A DNA stretch of 64,000 bases from DATFVA01 sp963747755 (GTDB lineage: Bacteria; Bacteroidota; Ignavibacteria; Ignavibacteriales; Ignavibacteriaceae): contig CAVVGK010000014.1 in NCBI GenBank assembly GCA_963747755.1, forward strand, positions 372,001-436,000, read 5' to 3'. Every line of letters starts with the position of its first letter. Within the stretch, counting starts at the first letter, position 1. Positions 18,280-27,589 of the stretch are shown one piece after another. The position numbers and the translations under genes are program-made. Under the pieces are notes generated by a model. It was given only the letters and a program-made list of their open reading frames with translations. It was not told where the DNA came from and did not search any database.

Positions 18280-20331
18280 TTATTTGGTCAACATCATCTT
18301 CTTTACAGCAGAGAATGAGGAACCGTCAATTCCGGTTGCTTCCAGGCGGTATAAGTAAACACCGCTGTTAAGTTTAGAAGCATCGAAATTCAACTGATGA
18401 TTACCTGCTACCATTGAACCATTAACCAACTGAGCGACTTCCTGTCCAAGTATGTTGAACACCTTCATAGATACCTTCGAGTCAACTCTGAGATTAAAAC
18501 TAATCATAGTTGTTGGATTAAATGGATTAGGGTAATTCTGTGCCAGGGAATAAGTTACAGGATGTATCTCAACAGATACTTCGGAACTAAATGAAAATGT
18601 TCCCTGGAAATCAACTTGTTTTAGCCTGTAGATATAATGACCCGTTGCAACATTCTGATCAACAAATGAATATGAATGAGCCTGAGTCGATGTACCCTGA
18701 CCCTGTACAAATGCGATCGTGTTAAAGCCGCTTCCGTTATTTCTCTGAATTTCAAATCCGTGATTATTTGTTTCTGATGCAGTATTCCAGTTCAATGATA
18801 CAGAATTCAGATTAGCCGAAGCGGTAAATGAGGTTAATTCTACAGGAAGGGATCCTGCAGGCAGAAAATCTGTGGCATAATATCTTGGAAATACCTGGTA
18901 ACCGCCGTCAGGAGGTGTACTTGAGTCGAACTGGCTGCCAATACCAATAACATCCACCGGCCAGGTTGGTTCCGGCTGTCCGTCAATATCAGTATCAGAA
19001 TCTATTCTGAAAGTAACAGTATCTGTCCCATCGGTTAACTGGAGGTTGGCACTTGATCCTGCTCCCGGCCATGTACCGCCGGCAAGGTCTAATGACATAA
19101 AGCCCACGAGTGATCCTTCATACATTTCAGGATCAGCAAGATACTGACCCAATGTTAATACAATTGGATCGGGTGTTGGGTTACCAGTACTTATAAGAGA
19201 CCAGCTTGTCGAGTCCAGGACCTGGATTTCGGTCATACCATTGTACTGATTGACAAATCCTGTAACTTCAACCATATCACCCATACTCCATGTTAATAGT
19301 GGAGGACCATACATAAAAATATCTGTTCCCGCAGTACCATCTGAAATATAGAAGGAATTGTTACTAGTCTGGTAGTTAGGTGAAAATACCACACCCTGTA
19401 CCGTTAATGTATCACCAAGGTGATCAGGAATAAAATCATTATTTAAATCCTCTATTGCCTGTGAAATAGGAGTGATAGTAGTACCGCCTGCATCACCAAC
19501 TTCATATACAAAGAATGTATCATCCAGGCCTGAGTTACTCTGCATTACACCGCCAATAGAAAATTTTCCGGAGACAAAATCAACAGTAGAGAATAAACCT
19601 CCGGCAATACCATCAGTCAGGTCATTACAAGCATCGTGGGATACTCCGGTGGCTGTTCCTGTTGAAATATTAAATTGAATAATCATTAAACTTCCAGGGC
19701 ATGCTCCGCCTCCCTGGTCGAATAACCATAAGTATGGTCCGCCAGGAGTAACATTGTCATAAGCAGCGCCATATTGTGAAGACAAGCCGCTAGGAAAAAT
19801 AGAAAGCGTAGTACCGGTTCTGCTAACTAAAGTCGGATCTGTATCCCAGTTACCGCACCAAAAAGCATCATCTACTTCATCGTACGCTATCCATCTTACA
19901 GCAACAGGACTTGAAATTGTTCCAACCAGTGTTTTTGTTGCGAAATCCATTTTATAGATTGTATTTGCAGCTGCACCACCGTACATATAAGTACCGTCAA
20001 ATGCCAGATCTCTTAATCCGGATACGCCCGGGATTGAAAATTCTTCAACGAGGTTGCCAGACATATCATATTTATGAATAAGATTTGATCCCCAGCGTGT
20101 TGTATAAAAATATGTGCCGTCAAATTCAGCACCAGCGTTGCCAGCATTACCAGTTACTGTATTTAAATTAACGGTTAACTCCAGGTCCCACATCGCATTT
20201 ACATTGTTTGGTGATGTTGCAACAGCTGTGTTGGGACTTAATTCAAACGCATCTGACTGTGCATTTGTCTGGTTTGTAAACAAAAAAACAACCAGAAGCA
20301 AAGAAAGGTTTAGTAACAGTTTTTTCGACAT
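18280..20331 (-). CDS. Secreted protein with beta-propeller-like N-terminus and T9SS type A sorting domain
   Basis: A 683-residue exported protein. Signal peptide to about residue 24 (ends TNAQS). Residues about 45-280 look like a repeat-built propeller (AFDGTYMYGGAAANTIYKMD and similar strands). Residues about 290-490 contain an OB-fold-like, nucleic-acid-binding-type module (TLTVQGVVFSPNYQTSNNSF). The end is the fibronectin-like linker VELTSFTASANLNSVSLNW and the sorting domain SLAQNYPNPFNPTT ... KKMMLTK. A strong AAGGAGG precedes the ATG. It would be exported by Sec, then secreted or displayed by the type IX system. No catalytic residues recognised. Confidence 0.85.
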   Translation of the reverse strand: MSKKLLLNLSLLLVVFLFTNQTNAQSDAFELSPNTAVATSPNNVNAMWDLELTVNLNTVTGNAGNAGAEFDGTYFYTTRWGSNLIHKYDMSGNLVEEFSIPGVSGLRDLAFDGTYMYGGAAANTIYKMDFATKTLVGTISSPVAVRWIAYDEVDDAFWCGNWDTDPTLVSRTGTTLSIFPSGLSSQYGAAYDNVTPGGPYLWLFDQGGGACPGSLMIIQFNISTGTATGVSHDACNDLTDGIAGGLFSTVDFVSGKFSIGGVMQSNSGLDDTFFVYEVGDAGGTTITPISQAIEDLNNDFIPDHLGDTLTVQGVVFSPNYQTSNNSFYISDGTAGTDIFMYGPPLLTWSMGDMVEVTGFVNQYNGMTEIQVLDSTSWSLISTGNPTPDPIVLTLGQYLADPEMYEGSLVGFMSLDLAGGTWPGAGSSANLQLTDGTDTVTFRIDSDTDIDGQPEPTWPVDVIGIGSQFDSSTPPDGGYQVFPRYYATDFLPAGSLPVELTSFTASANLNSVSLNWNTASETNNHGFEIQRNNGSGFNTIAFVQGQGTSTQAHSYSFVDQNVATGHYIYRLKQVDFQGTFSFSSEVSVEIHPVTYSLAQNYPNPFNPTTMISFNLRVDSKVSMKVFNILGQEVAQLVNGSMVAGNHQLNFDASKLNSGVYLYRLEATGIDGSSFSAVKKMMLTK

Positions 20332-20544
20332 AGGATACCTCCTTGAATTTAAGTGAAAATATGAACTAATAAGAAGTGGTGCAGTATTATTGATTACCGT
20401 CCTTTATTTTTTTTCTTAACGATTGGAAAGTTCAGGATTCCCATTGTTTAAATAATTATAAAACTGTTTAAAAGTACAAAACATCATTTCAATTAGCAAT
20501 AAGACCGGATTAATTTAATCTGATTTTTACATCGGCAAAAAAAA

Positions 20545-20573
20545 ACCGGTCTGTTTCCAGGCCGGTCTTTTTA
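20545..20573 (-). terminator. Terminator after the second T9SS cargo gene
   Basis: On the minus strand ACCGG pairs with CCGGT across a 12-base loop, followed by a run of nine T. It lies 17 bases beyond the stop of the 20590-22362 gene. Confidence 0.75.
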
Positions 20574-20589
20574 GGACTATATAAGTAGA

Positions 20590-22362
20590 CTACTTGGTTA
20601 AGATCATTTTCTTTACTGAAGTAAATCTGCTCCCGTCAACTGCATTAGCTTCTATCTTATATAGATATACTCCGCTGTTCAACTTCGAGGCATCAAATGT
20701 TACATTATGGCTTCCTGATGTGATATTCCCATTCAGAAGAGTTGCAACTTCCTGTCCGAGTACATTAAATACCACTAGTGTTACTTTTGAATCTACTGAA
20801 AGACTGTAGTTGATTTTTGTTGAAGGGTTGAAAGGGTTAGGATAATTCTGGGCAAGACCGAATTCAATTGGATTGTCGATACTTATCTCTGCCACCGGTG
20901 AATATTCGCTTGATCCGTCAAAGTCAACCTGTCTAAGCCTGTAGCTGTATTCTCCGTTGGCTACATTCTTATCTGAATATGTATATGAATGCTGCTGTGT
21001 TGATGTTCCGTTACCATTTACAAAACTTAATGTCTGGTATTCTCCGCCATTACTTCTCTGAACTTCGAATCCCTTGTTATTGGTTTCGGTTGCTGTTACC
21101 CAGTTCAGTACAACATTACCATTAGATATATTTGCTGTGAATGAAGTTAGTTCAACCGGAATAATGCTTCTGTCGTATTCAGTTATAAATCTACCCGATA
21201 CACCTGATACAGGCTGGGATAATACCGCACCGGTATTCTGGTCGAGTACAAATACTCCTGATCCGTTCGTAACCAGGTAATTTCCATTGCCAAGCTGGTA
21301 TACTCCCCTTAAACCGGTAACAGAGCCAAAATAATTTACCTGACTTCCATTTGAATCATATATATACAATCCGGAAGGACTGCTAAATCCTGCTGCCAGT
21401 ACGTTCCCGCTGTTTGCCTCATAAATCTGTTCAGGAAAAGCTATCGTACCAACAAAAGCTCCGATATAATTTCCGCTGAGATCATATTGTACGATATTGT
21501 TGCTTGCCTGTCCGGCCACAAGGCAGTCGGAATTTCTGAAAATTATATCAAAAGGTCCGTCCATCTGTGCAGTGTTGGGTGCAATAAAATTTCCCAGATA
21601 GCTGCCTGTTGTAAGGTCAAATTCAGGTACAGCATCCTGATTCGTACCACTGCCGATAGTACCAACTACCGACGTATTGCCGGGACGAAGTTCTATTCCC
21701 CTGCAGTTATCAAGGATATTAACATCATTCCCGAAGAGTATTCTGATATAGGTCCCTGTCGTATCGAATTCTACAATCTGGTCCGTAATCTGATCTGAAA
21801 TAATGATTGTAGCGCCCGGAGTTAGTATTGCTTCGATCGGAGTGGAAAGGTTAGGATCTCCTCCCGGGAAGTAGGATGCATTTATAAGAGATCCATCATC
21901 AGCATTAAAGGTCATCAATGCATCATTGGTCGATTCCATAACCATTAAAAAGTTTGCAGCAAGAGTTCTATTCCCTTCTGAAATACTATAGCCGAGTCCG
22001 GGATTCTGGGTTACTTTGTTTGCCCAGTGAATTCTTGCATCAGACAGATCATATTTGGAGACAATATCTTCCCAGAAGGAAGTTTCTCCTTCGTTATAGA
22101 TATTTCTAATGTCGTTGATTATGCTATATACCACACGATCATTTTCCACTCCTTTAGCCTCTATAAAAATTCCCTGAGGCAGATATATCGCGTATGGCAG
22201 ATTCTGCTTAGCAGCAAGTTCCCTTGCCTTAGTTATATTTTGGAAATTACTTTCAGCAGAAATAGTGAGATCGGTAAAACTTATGACTGGTTTATCCTGT
22301 GAAAACGCAGATCCGGAGATGAACAGGATGATAACTGTTAATAGTAAGTTAAATACTTTCAT
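20590..22362 (-). CDS. Secreted beta-propeller protein with T9SS type A sorting domain
   Basis: A 590-residue exported protein with a signal peptide ending near SGSAFSQ. Residues about 130-400 contain repeated short blades such as IVEFDTTGTYIRILFG and IVQYDLSGNYIGAFVG, an NHL/YncE-like propeller. The C-terminus has the linker VELTSFTANISNGNVVLNW and the sorting region FGLAQNYPNPFNPSTKI ... KKMILTK. An AAAGGAGG lies before the ATG at 22362. No enzyme motif is apparent; a binding or surface-display role is likely. It is the middle of three neighbouring paralogous cargo genes. Confidence 0.87.
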   Translation of the reverse strand: MKVFNLLLTVIILFISGSAFSQDKPVISFTDLTISAESNFQNITKARELAAKQNLPYAIYLPQGIFIEAKGVENDRVVYSIINDIRNIYNEGETSFWEDIVSKYDLSDARIHWANKVTQNPGLGYSISEGNRTLAANFLMVMESTNDALMTFNADDGSLINASYFPGGDPNLSTPIEAILTPGATIIISDQITDQIVEFDTTGTYIRILFGNDVNILDNCRGIELRPGNTSVVGTIGSGTNQDAVPEFDLTTGSYLGNFIAPNTAQMDGPFDIIFRNSDCLVAGQASNNIVQYDLSGNYIGAFVGTIAFPEQIYEANSGNVLAAGFSSPSGLYIYDSNGSQVNYFGSVTGLRGVYQLGNGNYLVTNGSGVFVLDQNTGAVLSQPVSGVSGRFITEYDRSIIPVELTSFTANISNGNVVLNWVTATETNNKGFEVQRSNGGEYQTLSFVNGNGTSTQQHSYTYSDKNVANGEYSYRLRQVDFDGSSEYSPVAEISIDNPIEFGLAQNYPNPFNPSTKINYSLSVDSKVTLVVFNVLGQEVATLLNGNITSGSHNVTFDASKLNSGVYLYKIEANAVDGSRFTSVKKMILTK

Positions 22363-22463
22363 TTATCCTCCTTTTAATAAGTCACGGAGAAGAATTGTTA
22401 GCCGCGACGGGATAAGTCAATTTTTTTTAAGCTTCCTTCTTTTTTAAAAAGAAATAAATCTAT

Positions 22464-22494
22464 AAAAAAAGCCCGGCTGTATAACCGGGCTTTT
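22464..22494 (-). terminator. Terminator after the third T9SS cargo gene
   Basis: GCCCGG (22471-22476) and CCGGGC (22485-22490) form the stem; on the minus strand a T7 run follows. It is 16 bases beyond the stop of the 22511-25231 gene. Confidence 0.82.
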
Positions 22495-22510
22495 AAGAAC
22501 TATGGAGTTA

Positions 22511-25231
22511 TTACTTTGTTAAGAGCATTTTCTTAACATTTGTAAATTTACTTCCGTCTGCTCCTGTAGCATCTAATCTGTAGAGATAGACACCGCTTGT
22601 CAGACTTGAAGCATTGAAGTTGACAAAGTGCGGTCCTGCTAACAGGCTGCCGTTTAACAAGGTTACAACTTCCTGGCCGAGAATATCAAATATCTTCAGC
22701 GTTACTTTTGAGTCCGAAGCAAGATTGAAGTTAATCTGTGTGCTCGGGTTGAACGGATTTGGATAGTTCTGAGCTAATGAATATACGCTTGGCGCATTAA
22801 CATTAACTACTTCAACCTGCGAGTAAGCAAAGCTTCCATCAAAATCGACTTGTTTCAGTCTGTAGGAATATTGACCGTTTGATACTGAGTTGTCAACATA
22901 TGAATACTCGTGTGCTTGCGTTGAGGTTCCATTTCCGTTAACGAATCCGATAGTAGCAAATTCTCCACCTGTGCTTCTCTGTACTTCGAATCCTTTATTA
23001 TTTGTTTCTGTAGCTGTTGCCCAGTTAAGGGATACACTTCCGTTATCTGCTTTAGCGGAGAAGGCTGTGAATTCAACAGGAACAATAAAGTTTACATAAT
23101 AATCATCAACGTACATTTCATCAGTAGCAGCAGCGCCAAAGAAATCGTTTGCTGCAAGAGATAGTGCAATAGGAGTTCCGCTTGCACCTAGTGTCCATTG
23201 CCATTGATAAATCATTACTCCGTTATACCAGTATTCTGCAACATCATTGTCAAGGTCAACAATGACCTGGTTGAGTACCCAGGTATCAGGTGTCCACGTA
23301 AATGTTGCTGCATTGTTTCCGCCTGCATTCAGAGCTCCTGCTCCGCCTGCATTGAGATATACTTCAAGTCCCCATTCCTGGGTTCCAATAAACTGGCTCA
23401 GAGTATTGAAGTAGCCAGTCTTTCCTGAAGGTATATAATTATAGAAACCGATTTCCCATAATCCTGCTGTTTCAGGACCCCAATAATGAACTTCGTCATT
23501 ATTCTGAACAACTACAAAAGAGTTTGGAGCACTGTGAGCAAAGTTGCTTGAGATATATGCATCTTCTGTAGCATTACAAGGATCAAGGCTCCAGGTTGTC
23601 CAATCATCCGGGTTCTGGCAAGCCAACTGCTGACCGGCTGTATAGGAATCAAAATTATCAGAGAATACATATGGAGGGTTTACACCGCCCCATCCTGTAA
23701 CCTGTAGATTATCAATTGCCCACCACCAATCCCATGCAGGCTGCACAGAAACAAGACGGAGCATAAATGACTGATTACCTACCATTGATGAGATATCATA
23801 ATATTCGTGGGTATTCCTGACGTCTGTTTCATCAAAAGTAACCACATTCATCCAGGTAGTTCCGCCATCAACACTGACATCCAGATATGCAAAATCAGCT
23901 GCATTGATCGCCTGCCAGTCGTTATCCCATTCAACCGAAACGCCGGAATAACTTGTTGCATCAATAGGGTCGGTAAGAACTGCGGTGCTTGATGAACCGC
24001 CGCCGGAGCTTCCGCAAAGATCAGCATCTGCAGCAAATGCATTACCCATTGCTGTTGGAGGAAGTGTATATGAGCGTGAAGAAATCGGAATAACATCCCA
24101 GGGACATCCGCTGGCTGTTGTTATTGTCCAATTACCGGTTCCAGCTTCAAAGTCATCAAGAAAGAGAGTTACTAAATTCGGATTCTGCATTGTTGTGAAA
24201 CTCCAGGTGGATCCAATTGTTGTGCCTGTTCCATCGGTTTCATTAACCTTCCATGAGTAATCTGAATCGTAAGCCATTTCACCAACATCAAACGAGCTAA
24301 CAGGAGCTCCCGAATAAACTGAAGTTAAACTTCCTCCTGTTGGTCCAAAGAATACTTCGATTGATGTTGCGCCTGCTGGATTAGTCCAGGAAAGGTCTGC
24401 ATTGACATCGACATCTGTTGCACCGTCAGCTGGCACCGGATTGGTTGCCGGTCCTGGACCTACAGGAGGTCCTGCTGTTCCGAATAACATAAAAGGAGCA
24501 CCATTTGTAAAGGTACCATTCAATGCAAGAGCCCAGCCACCAGCAGTGGTATACTGTAAAGCATCGCCTGTGTTTGTTACTCCTGCAATTGTTACAGGAG
24601 GGTTCCAGGGGCCGGAACTTGCGGTGCCGGTAAATCCCCACTGAACCCAATATTGGCCTGCTGGTAAGTTTGTACCAATCGTGGCAACAACATTTTGAAC
24701 TCTTCTCTGACAGTCTGTTGGACCTGTATCCAAAGCTCTGTAAGTATTTGAAAGTCCGGTGCTCTGCAATAAATTAGTGGTTAAATCTCCCCATATAACT
24801 GTACCGCCAGCCATAGGAGAAGCATCCCAGATCTGTACATACACACCGGTTATAGTTGATGTTGTAGCTCCTGTTTGGTAGGAATAGAACATCATTGAAT
24901 CTATGTTCCAGTCAGCATCACTGATAAAGTCATCAGCCATATAATTACCAAGGCTTTGTTGAGCTCCCCAACCATACAACGTTAAACCTAAAACTGTCTC
25001 AACGATACTTCCATCACCACCCGAGCAGCCACCACCCGGTAATGTTATAATAGGACCATTGTCATAAAGTAGATCCAGGAAATCGCTATAAGTAGTTTGA
25101 AGATGCAAATTAGTTTTAACAGGGGTTTGATCGGGGGCTATTTCCTTTGAATTATCCTGAGCAAGCACAGGTAATTGAAGGACGAGGAATAAAGAAAGAC
25201 ACCAAAAAAGCAAATGAAAATTTTTTTTCAT
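22511..25231 (-). CDS. Large secreted multidomain protein with T9SS type A sorting domain
   Basis: A 906-residue exported protein. The ATG at 25231 is chosen over a TTG 15 bases upstream because GGAGGAG is spaced correctly only for the ATG. Signal peptide ends near VLAQ. After a region with two beta-sandwich-like parts (AQQSLGNYMADDFISDADWN) there is a fibronectin-type stretch (NPVPADGATDVDVNADLSW), a jelly-roll-like segment (LFLDDFEAGTGNWTITTA) and a second one (VFSDNFDSYTAGQQL). It ends with the shared linker VEFTAFSAKADNGSVSLNW and SLAQNYPNPFNPSTQI ... KKMLLTK. The two jelly rolls suggest carbohydrate or protein binding; no catalytic site was found. Confidence 0.87.
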   Translation of the reverse strand: MKKNFHLLFWCLSLFLVLQLPVLAQDNSKEIAPDQTPVKTNLHLQTTYSDFLDLLYDNGPIITLPGGGCSGGDGSIVETVLGLTLYGWGAQQSLGNYMADDFISDADWNIDSMMFYSYQTGATTSTITGVYVQIWDASPMAGGTVIWGDLTTNLLQSTGLSNTYRALDTGPTDCQRRVQNVVATIGTNLPAGQYWVQWGFTGTASSGPWNPPVTIAGVTNTGDALQYTTAGGWALALNGTFTNGAPFMLFGTAGPPVGPGPATNPVPADGATDVDVNADLSWTNPAGATSIEVFFGPTGGSLTSVYSGAPVSSFDVGEMAYDSDYSWKVNETDGTGTTIGSTWSFTTMQNPNLVTLFLDDFEAGTGNWTITTASGCPWDVIPISSRSYTLPPTAMGNAFAADADLCGSSGGGSSSTAVLTDPIDATSYSGVSVEWDNDWQAINAADFAYLDVSVDGGTTWMNVVTFDETDVRNTHEYYDISSMVGNQSFMLRLVSVQPAWDWWWAIDNLQVTGWGGVNPPYVFSDNFDSYTAGQQLACQNPDDWTTWSLDPCNATEDAYISSNFAHSAPNSFVVVQNNDEVHYWGPETAGLWEIGFYNYIPSGKTGYFNTLSQFIGTQEWGLEVYLNAGGAGALNAGGNNAATFTWTPDTWVLNQVIVDLDNDVAEYWYNGVMIYQWQWTLGASGTPIALSLAANDFFGAAATDEMYVDDYYVNFIVPVEFTAFSAKADNGSVSLNWATATETNNKGFEVQRSTGGEFATIGFVNGNGTSTQAHEYSYVDNSVSNGQYSYRLKQVDFDGSFAYSQVEVVNVNAPSVYSLAQNYPNPFNPSTQINFNLASDSKVTLKIFDILGQEVVTLLNGSLLAGPHFVNFNASSLTSGVYLYRLDATGADGSKFTNVKKMLLTK

Positions 25232-25410
25232 TACTAACTCCTCCAAGTAAGGTTAAATGAATATAACTTTATTAAGAACATCTATTAAGAAAGTGAACAG
25301 GATTTTGGGAAAAAGATTACCTCCTATGTTTATATATTTATAAATAGTTTTTTTATTAAAAGGCTGCTGTATTGCGATTTATTAAGCCGGAAGTGGAAAT
25401 GGAGGAAACC

Positions 25411-25424
25411 GGTTTAATTAAACC
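25411..25424. repeat. Perfect 14-bp palindrome in a long intergenic gap
   Basis: GGTTTAATTAAACC reads the same on both strands; flanking ACC and TGGT extend the pairing with one bulged T. It lies about 180 bases upstream of the large T9SS gene, so it may be an operator, but no regulator is known to go with it. Confidence 0.4.
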
Positions 25425-25548
25425 TGGTGAAAACGACTCTTTATTATTAGAAAAAAGAACTCATTGACACAATTAATATGAAACTTAACCTCCCCCAAAA
25501 ATCAAATTAGAAAATTATCGGGTTATTTTTATCCGGAATTAAACTACA

Positions 25549-25575
25549 AAATCTTCTTAATAAACGCAATAATTA
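25549..25575. repeat. Intergenic direct repeat, copy 1
   Basis: A 27-base segment containing TTAATAAACGCAATAATT that recurs at 25854-25880 with three differences. It lies in the 683-base gap (25232-25914) between the T9SS cargo gene and purE. The gap is AT-rich and otherwise holds only a palindrome (25411-25424) and a small hairpin TAGATTA/TAATCTA (25711-25726) followed by GTTTTTT. I see no gene in it. Confidence 0.6.
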
Positions 25576-25853
25576 CTATTAAAAAACGCCTAATCCCACA
25601 GCGTGAGTGAAAGTTTTATTAATATTTGTTTAATATTTCCATAATATCTCTGAGGGGCTGCAAGAACAACATACTTGGAACTGCTTAAATTGAATATTTA
25701 AACCTCCTCATAGATTAAGTAATCTAGTTTTTTGCTAAAAATTAAGTGATTTAAAGAACCGGAAATGAAATCTAGCATATTTATTAAAGAACAAATTATT
25801 TTACTGATAATCATTTTCCGAGAAGGTGGTTAGTATACAGAAAGAAATGTACG

Positions 25854-25880
25854 AAATCTTCATAATAGACGCAATAATTC
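25854..25880. repeat. Intergenic direct repeat, copy 2
   Basis: Second copy, containing ATAATAGACGCAATAATT, 305 bases from copy 1 in the same orientation, 24 of 27 positions identical. It lies 35 bases beyond the purE stop. Confidence 0.6.
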
Positions 25881-25914
25881 GATCAATAACTTAATACTTC
25901 GGTCTTATGACAGA

Positions 25915-26406
25915 CTAATAAGTTAATTTCTCATTCTTAAGCATTGAGGTTTTTTCAAGGTTTTTTTTGTAATCAACCATCTTTCTTAAAATATTTTCAT
26001 CAAAAGTGCCCAGTATCTGTGCTGCAAGCAATCCTGCATTCTTTGCCTGATTGATGCCTACAGTAGCAACCGGTACGCCTCCGGGCATCTGCACTATAGA
26101 AAGAAGGGAGTCAAGACCGTCTAAAGATTTCGATTTTACCGGTACACCTATAACCGGCAGCGGTGAATGCGCCGCTGTCATTCCCGGCAGATGCGCTGCT
26201 CCTCCTGCCCCGGCAATTATAACCTTAATCCCTTTATCATGAGCTTTCGATCCATATTCAGCCATAAATTTCGGTGTGCGATGGGCCGAAACTATCTTTA
26301 TTTCAAAGGGAATTCCGAATTCTTTTAAAACAGAAGCAGCTTCGCTCATAACAGGTAAATCGGAATCACTGCCCATTATTATTCCTACTATTGGCTTTTC
26401 TTTCAT
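25915..26406 (-). CDS. purE: 5-(carboxyamino)imidazole ribonucleotide mutase
   Basis: A 163-residue class I PurE, which moves the carboxyl group of N5-CAIR to give CAIR in purine synthesis. Diagnostic parts: IMGSDSDLPVM near residue 10, KIVSAHRTP near 37 with the catalytic histidine, and AGAGGAAHLPGMTA near 65. It follows purK with an eight-base gap, and the two enzymes act one after the other. It is the last gene of a minus-strand run that starts near 42091. Confidence 0.95.
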   Translation of the reverse strand: MKEKPIVGIIMGSDSDLPVMSEAASVLKEFGIPFEIKIVSAHRTPKFMAEYGSKAHDKGIKVIIAGAGGAAHLPGMTAAHSPLPVIGVPVKSKSLDGLDSLLSIVQMPGGVPVATVGINQAKNAGLLAAQILGTFDENILRKMVDYKKNLEKTSMLKNEKLTY

Positions 26407-26414
26407 TGATTCGC

Positions 26415-27551
26415 CTAAATAATTATTTTTGGTTCAATTTTTTTTAGTCTTGCCAAAATTGTCTTCGTATTTCTGCCGAGCATTGTTATATGACCCATCT
26501 TCCTTCCATGCCTCGACATTTCTTTACCGTAAATATGCAGATGTACATTCTCATCGTTCAAAGCTTCACCATAATCTTCAACTATACCTAAACCTTCCTT
26601 TTTGCCAAGCAGATTGATCATTACGGCCGCTGGTTTAACCATTTCAACCGACCCGAGAGGCAGATCTAGAACAGCCCGAATATGATTTTCAAACTGCGAA
26701 GTGACACAAGCCTCAATTGTGTAATGCCCTGAATTGTGCGGTCTCGGAGCCATTTCATTAACAAGTATCTTATTGTCAGCAGTGATGAATAGCTCGATAC
26801 CGAATATTCCGTATCCTTTTACGGCCTCTACGGCTTTTATGGAAATTTCTTCAGCCGTTTTTCGCAGCCCCGGTCCTATTTCCGCCGGAGCAATAACGGT
26901 ATGACAGATATGCTCCCTCTGAATGGTCTCAACAACCGGATAAGCTTTTGTTTCTTTCTTTGTTCTGGCAATCATAACCGCCAGCTCTTTCCTGAAGTCG
27001 ATCAGTTCTTCAGCCATCAATAGGGAATGCCTTCCGGAAAGCTCTTTTACTCCTTTGCTAAAACTTTTTTCGTCTTCAACAAAAGCATTACCATAACCAT
27101 CGTAGCCCATCTTCCTTGATTTCAGTATAAACCTTTTCCCAAGCCTTCGGGCGATTGATTGATATGTGCTGGTATCTTTAACTTCAATGAATTTCGGAAC
27201 CGGAATCGCATTTTTCCTGAACGTTTTTTTCTGAATATATTTATCCTGTATCAGCGAAATCGTCTTTGCAGAAGGAAGAACTTTCTTTCCGAGCTTTTCT
27301 ATAAATTCGAGATCTTTAAAGTCAATGAATTCATTTTCAAGTGTTATAATATCACAGCCTTCAGCAAATTTTCTAAGTAGCTTTTTATTATTAACCCATC
27401 CTGCATAGTCGTACTTGGTAAGCATTCCAGCCGGCGACTGAGGTTTCTTCTCCATAATAGCGATTTCAAATCCAAGCTTATAGGCCTGGTATGCCGACAT
27501 CCGTGCAAGCTGACCTCCACCGAGTATTCCTATGCGAATTCGTTTTTCCAT
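26415..27551 (-). CDS. purK: 5-(carboxyamino)imidazole ribonucleotide synthase
   Basis: A 378-residue ATP-grasp enzyme that carboxylates AIR to N5-CAIR. It opens with the GILGGGQLARM nucleotide-fold loop and has the ATP-grasp segments RRLGKRFILKSRKMGYDGYG near residue 140, FGIELFIT near 255 and EMAPRPHNSGHYTIEAC near 267, all characteristic of PurK. Length fits. It directly precedes purE on the same strand. Confidence 0.95.
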   Translation of the reverse strand: MEKRIRIGILGGGQLARMSAYQAYKLGFEIAIMEKKPQSPAGMLTKYDYAGWVNNKKLLRKFAEGCDIITLENEFIDFKDLEFIEKLGKKVLPSAKTISLIQDKYIQKKTFRKNAIPVPKFIEVKDTSTYQSIARRLGKRFILKSRKMGYDGYGNAFVEDEKSFSKGVKELSGRHSLLMAEELIDFRKELAVMIARTKKETKAYPVVETIQREHICHTVIAPAEIGPGLRKTAEEISIKAVEAVKGYGIFGIELFITADNKILVNEMAPRPHNSGHYTIEACVTSQFENHIRAVLDLPLGSVEMVKPAAVMINLLGKKEGLGIVEDYGEALNDENVHLHIYGKEMSRHGRKMGHITMLGRNTKTILARLKKIEPKIII

Positions 27552-27589
27552 ATACCTGTAATATATCCTGTGAATTAAACATTCCTAAT

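Noticed and set aside
25700..25735. Terminator for purE
   Set aside because: The hairpin TAGATTA/TAATCTA is followed by Ts on the plus strand, while purE is on the minus strand and ends 185 bases away.
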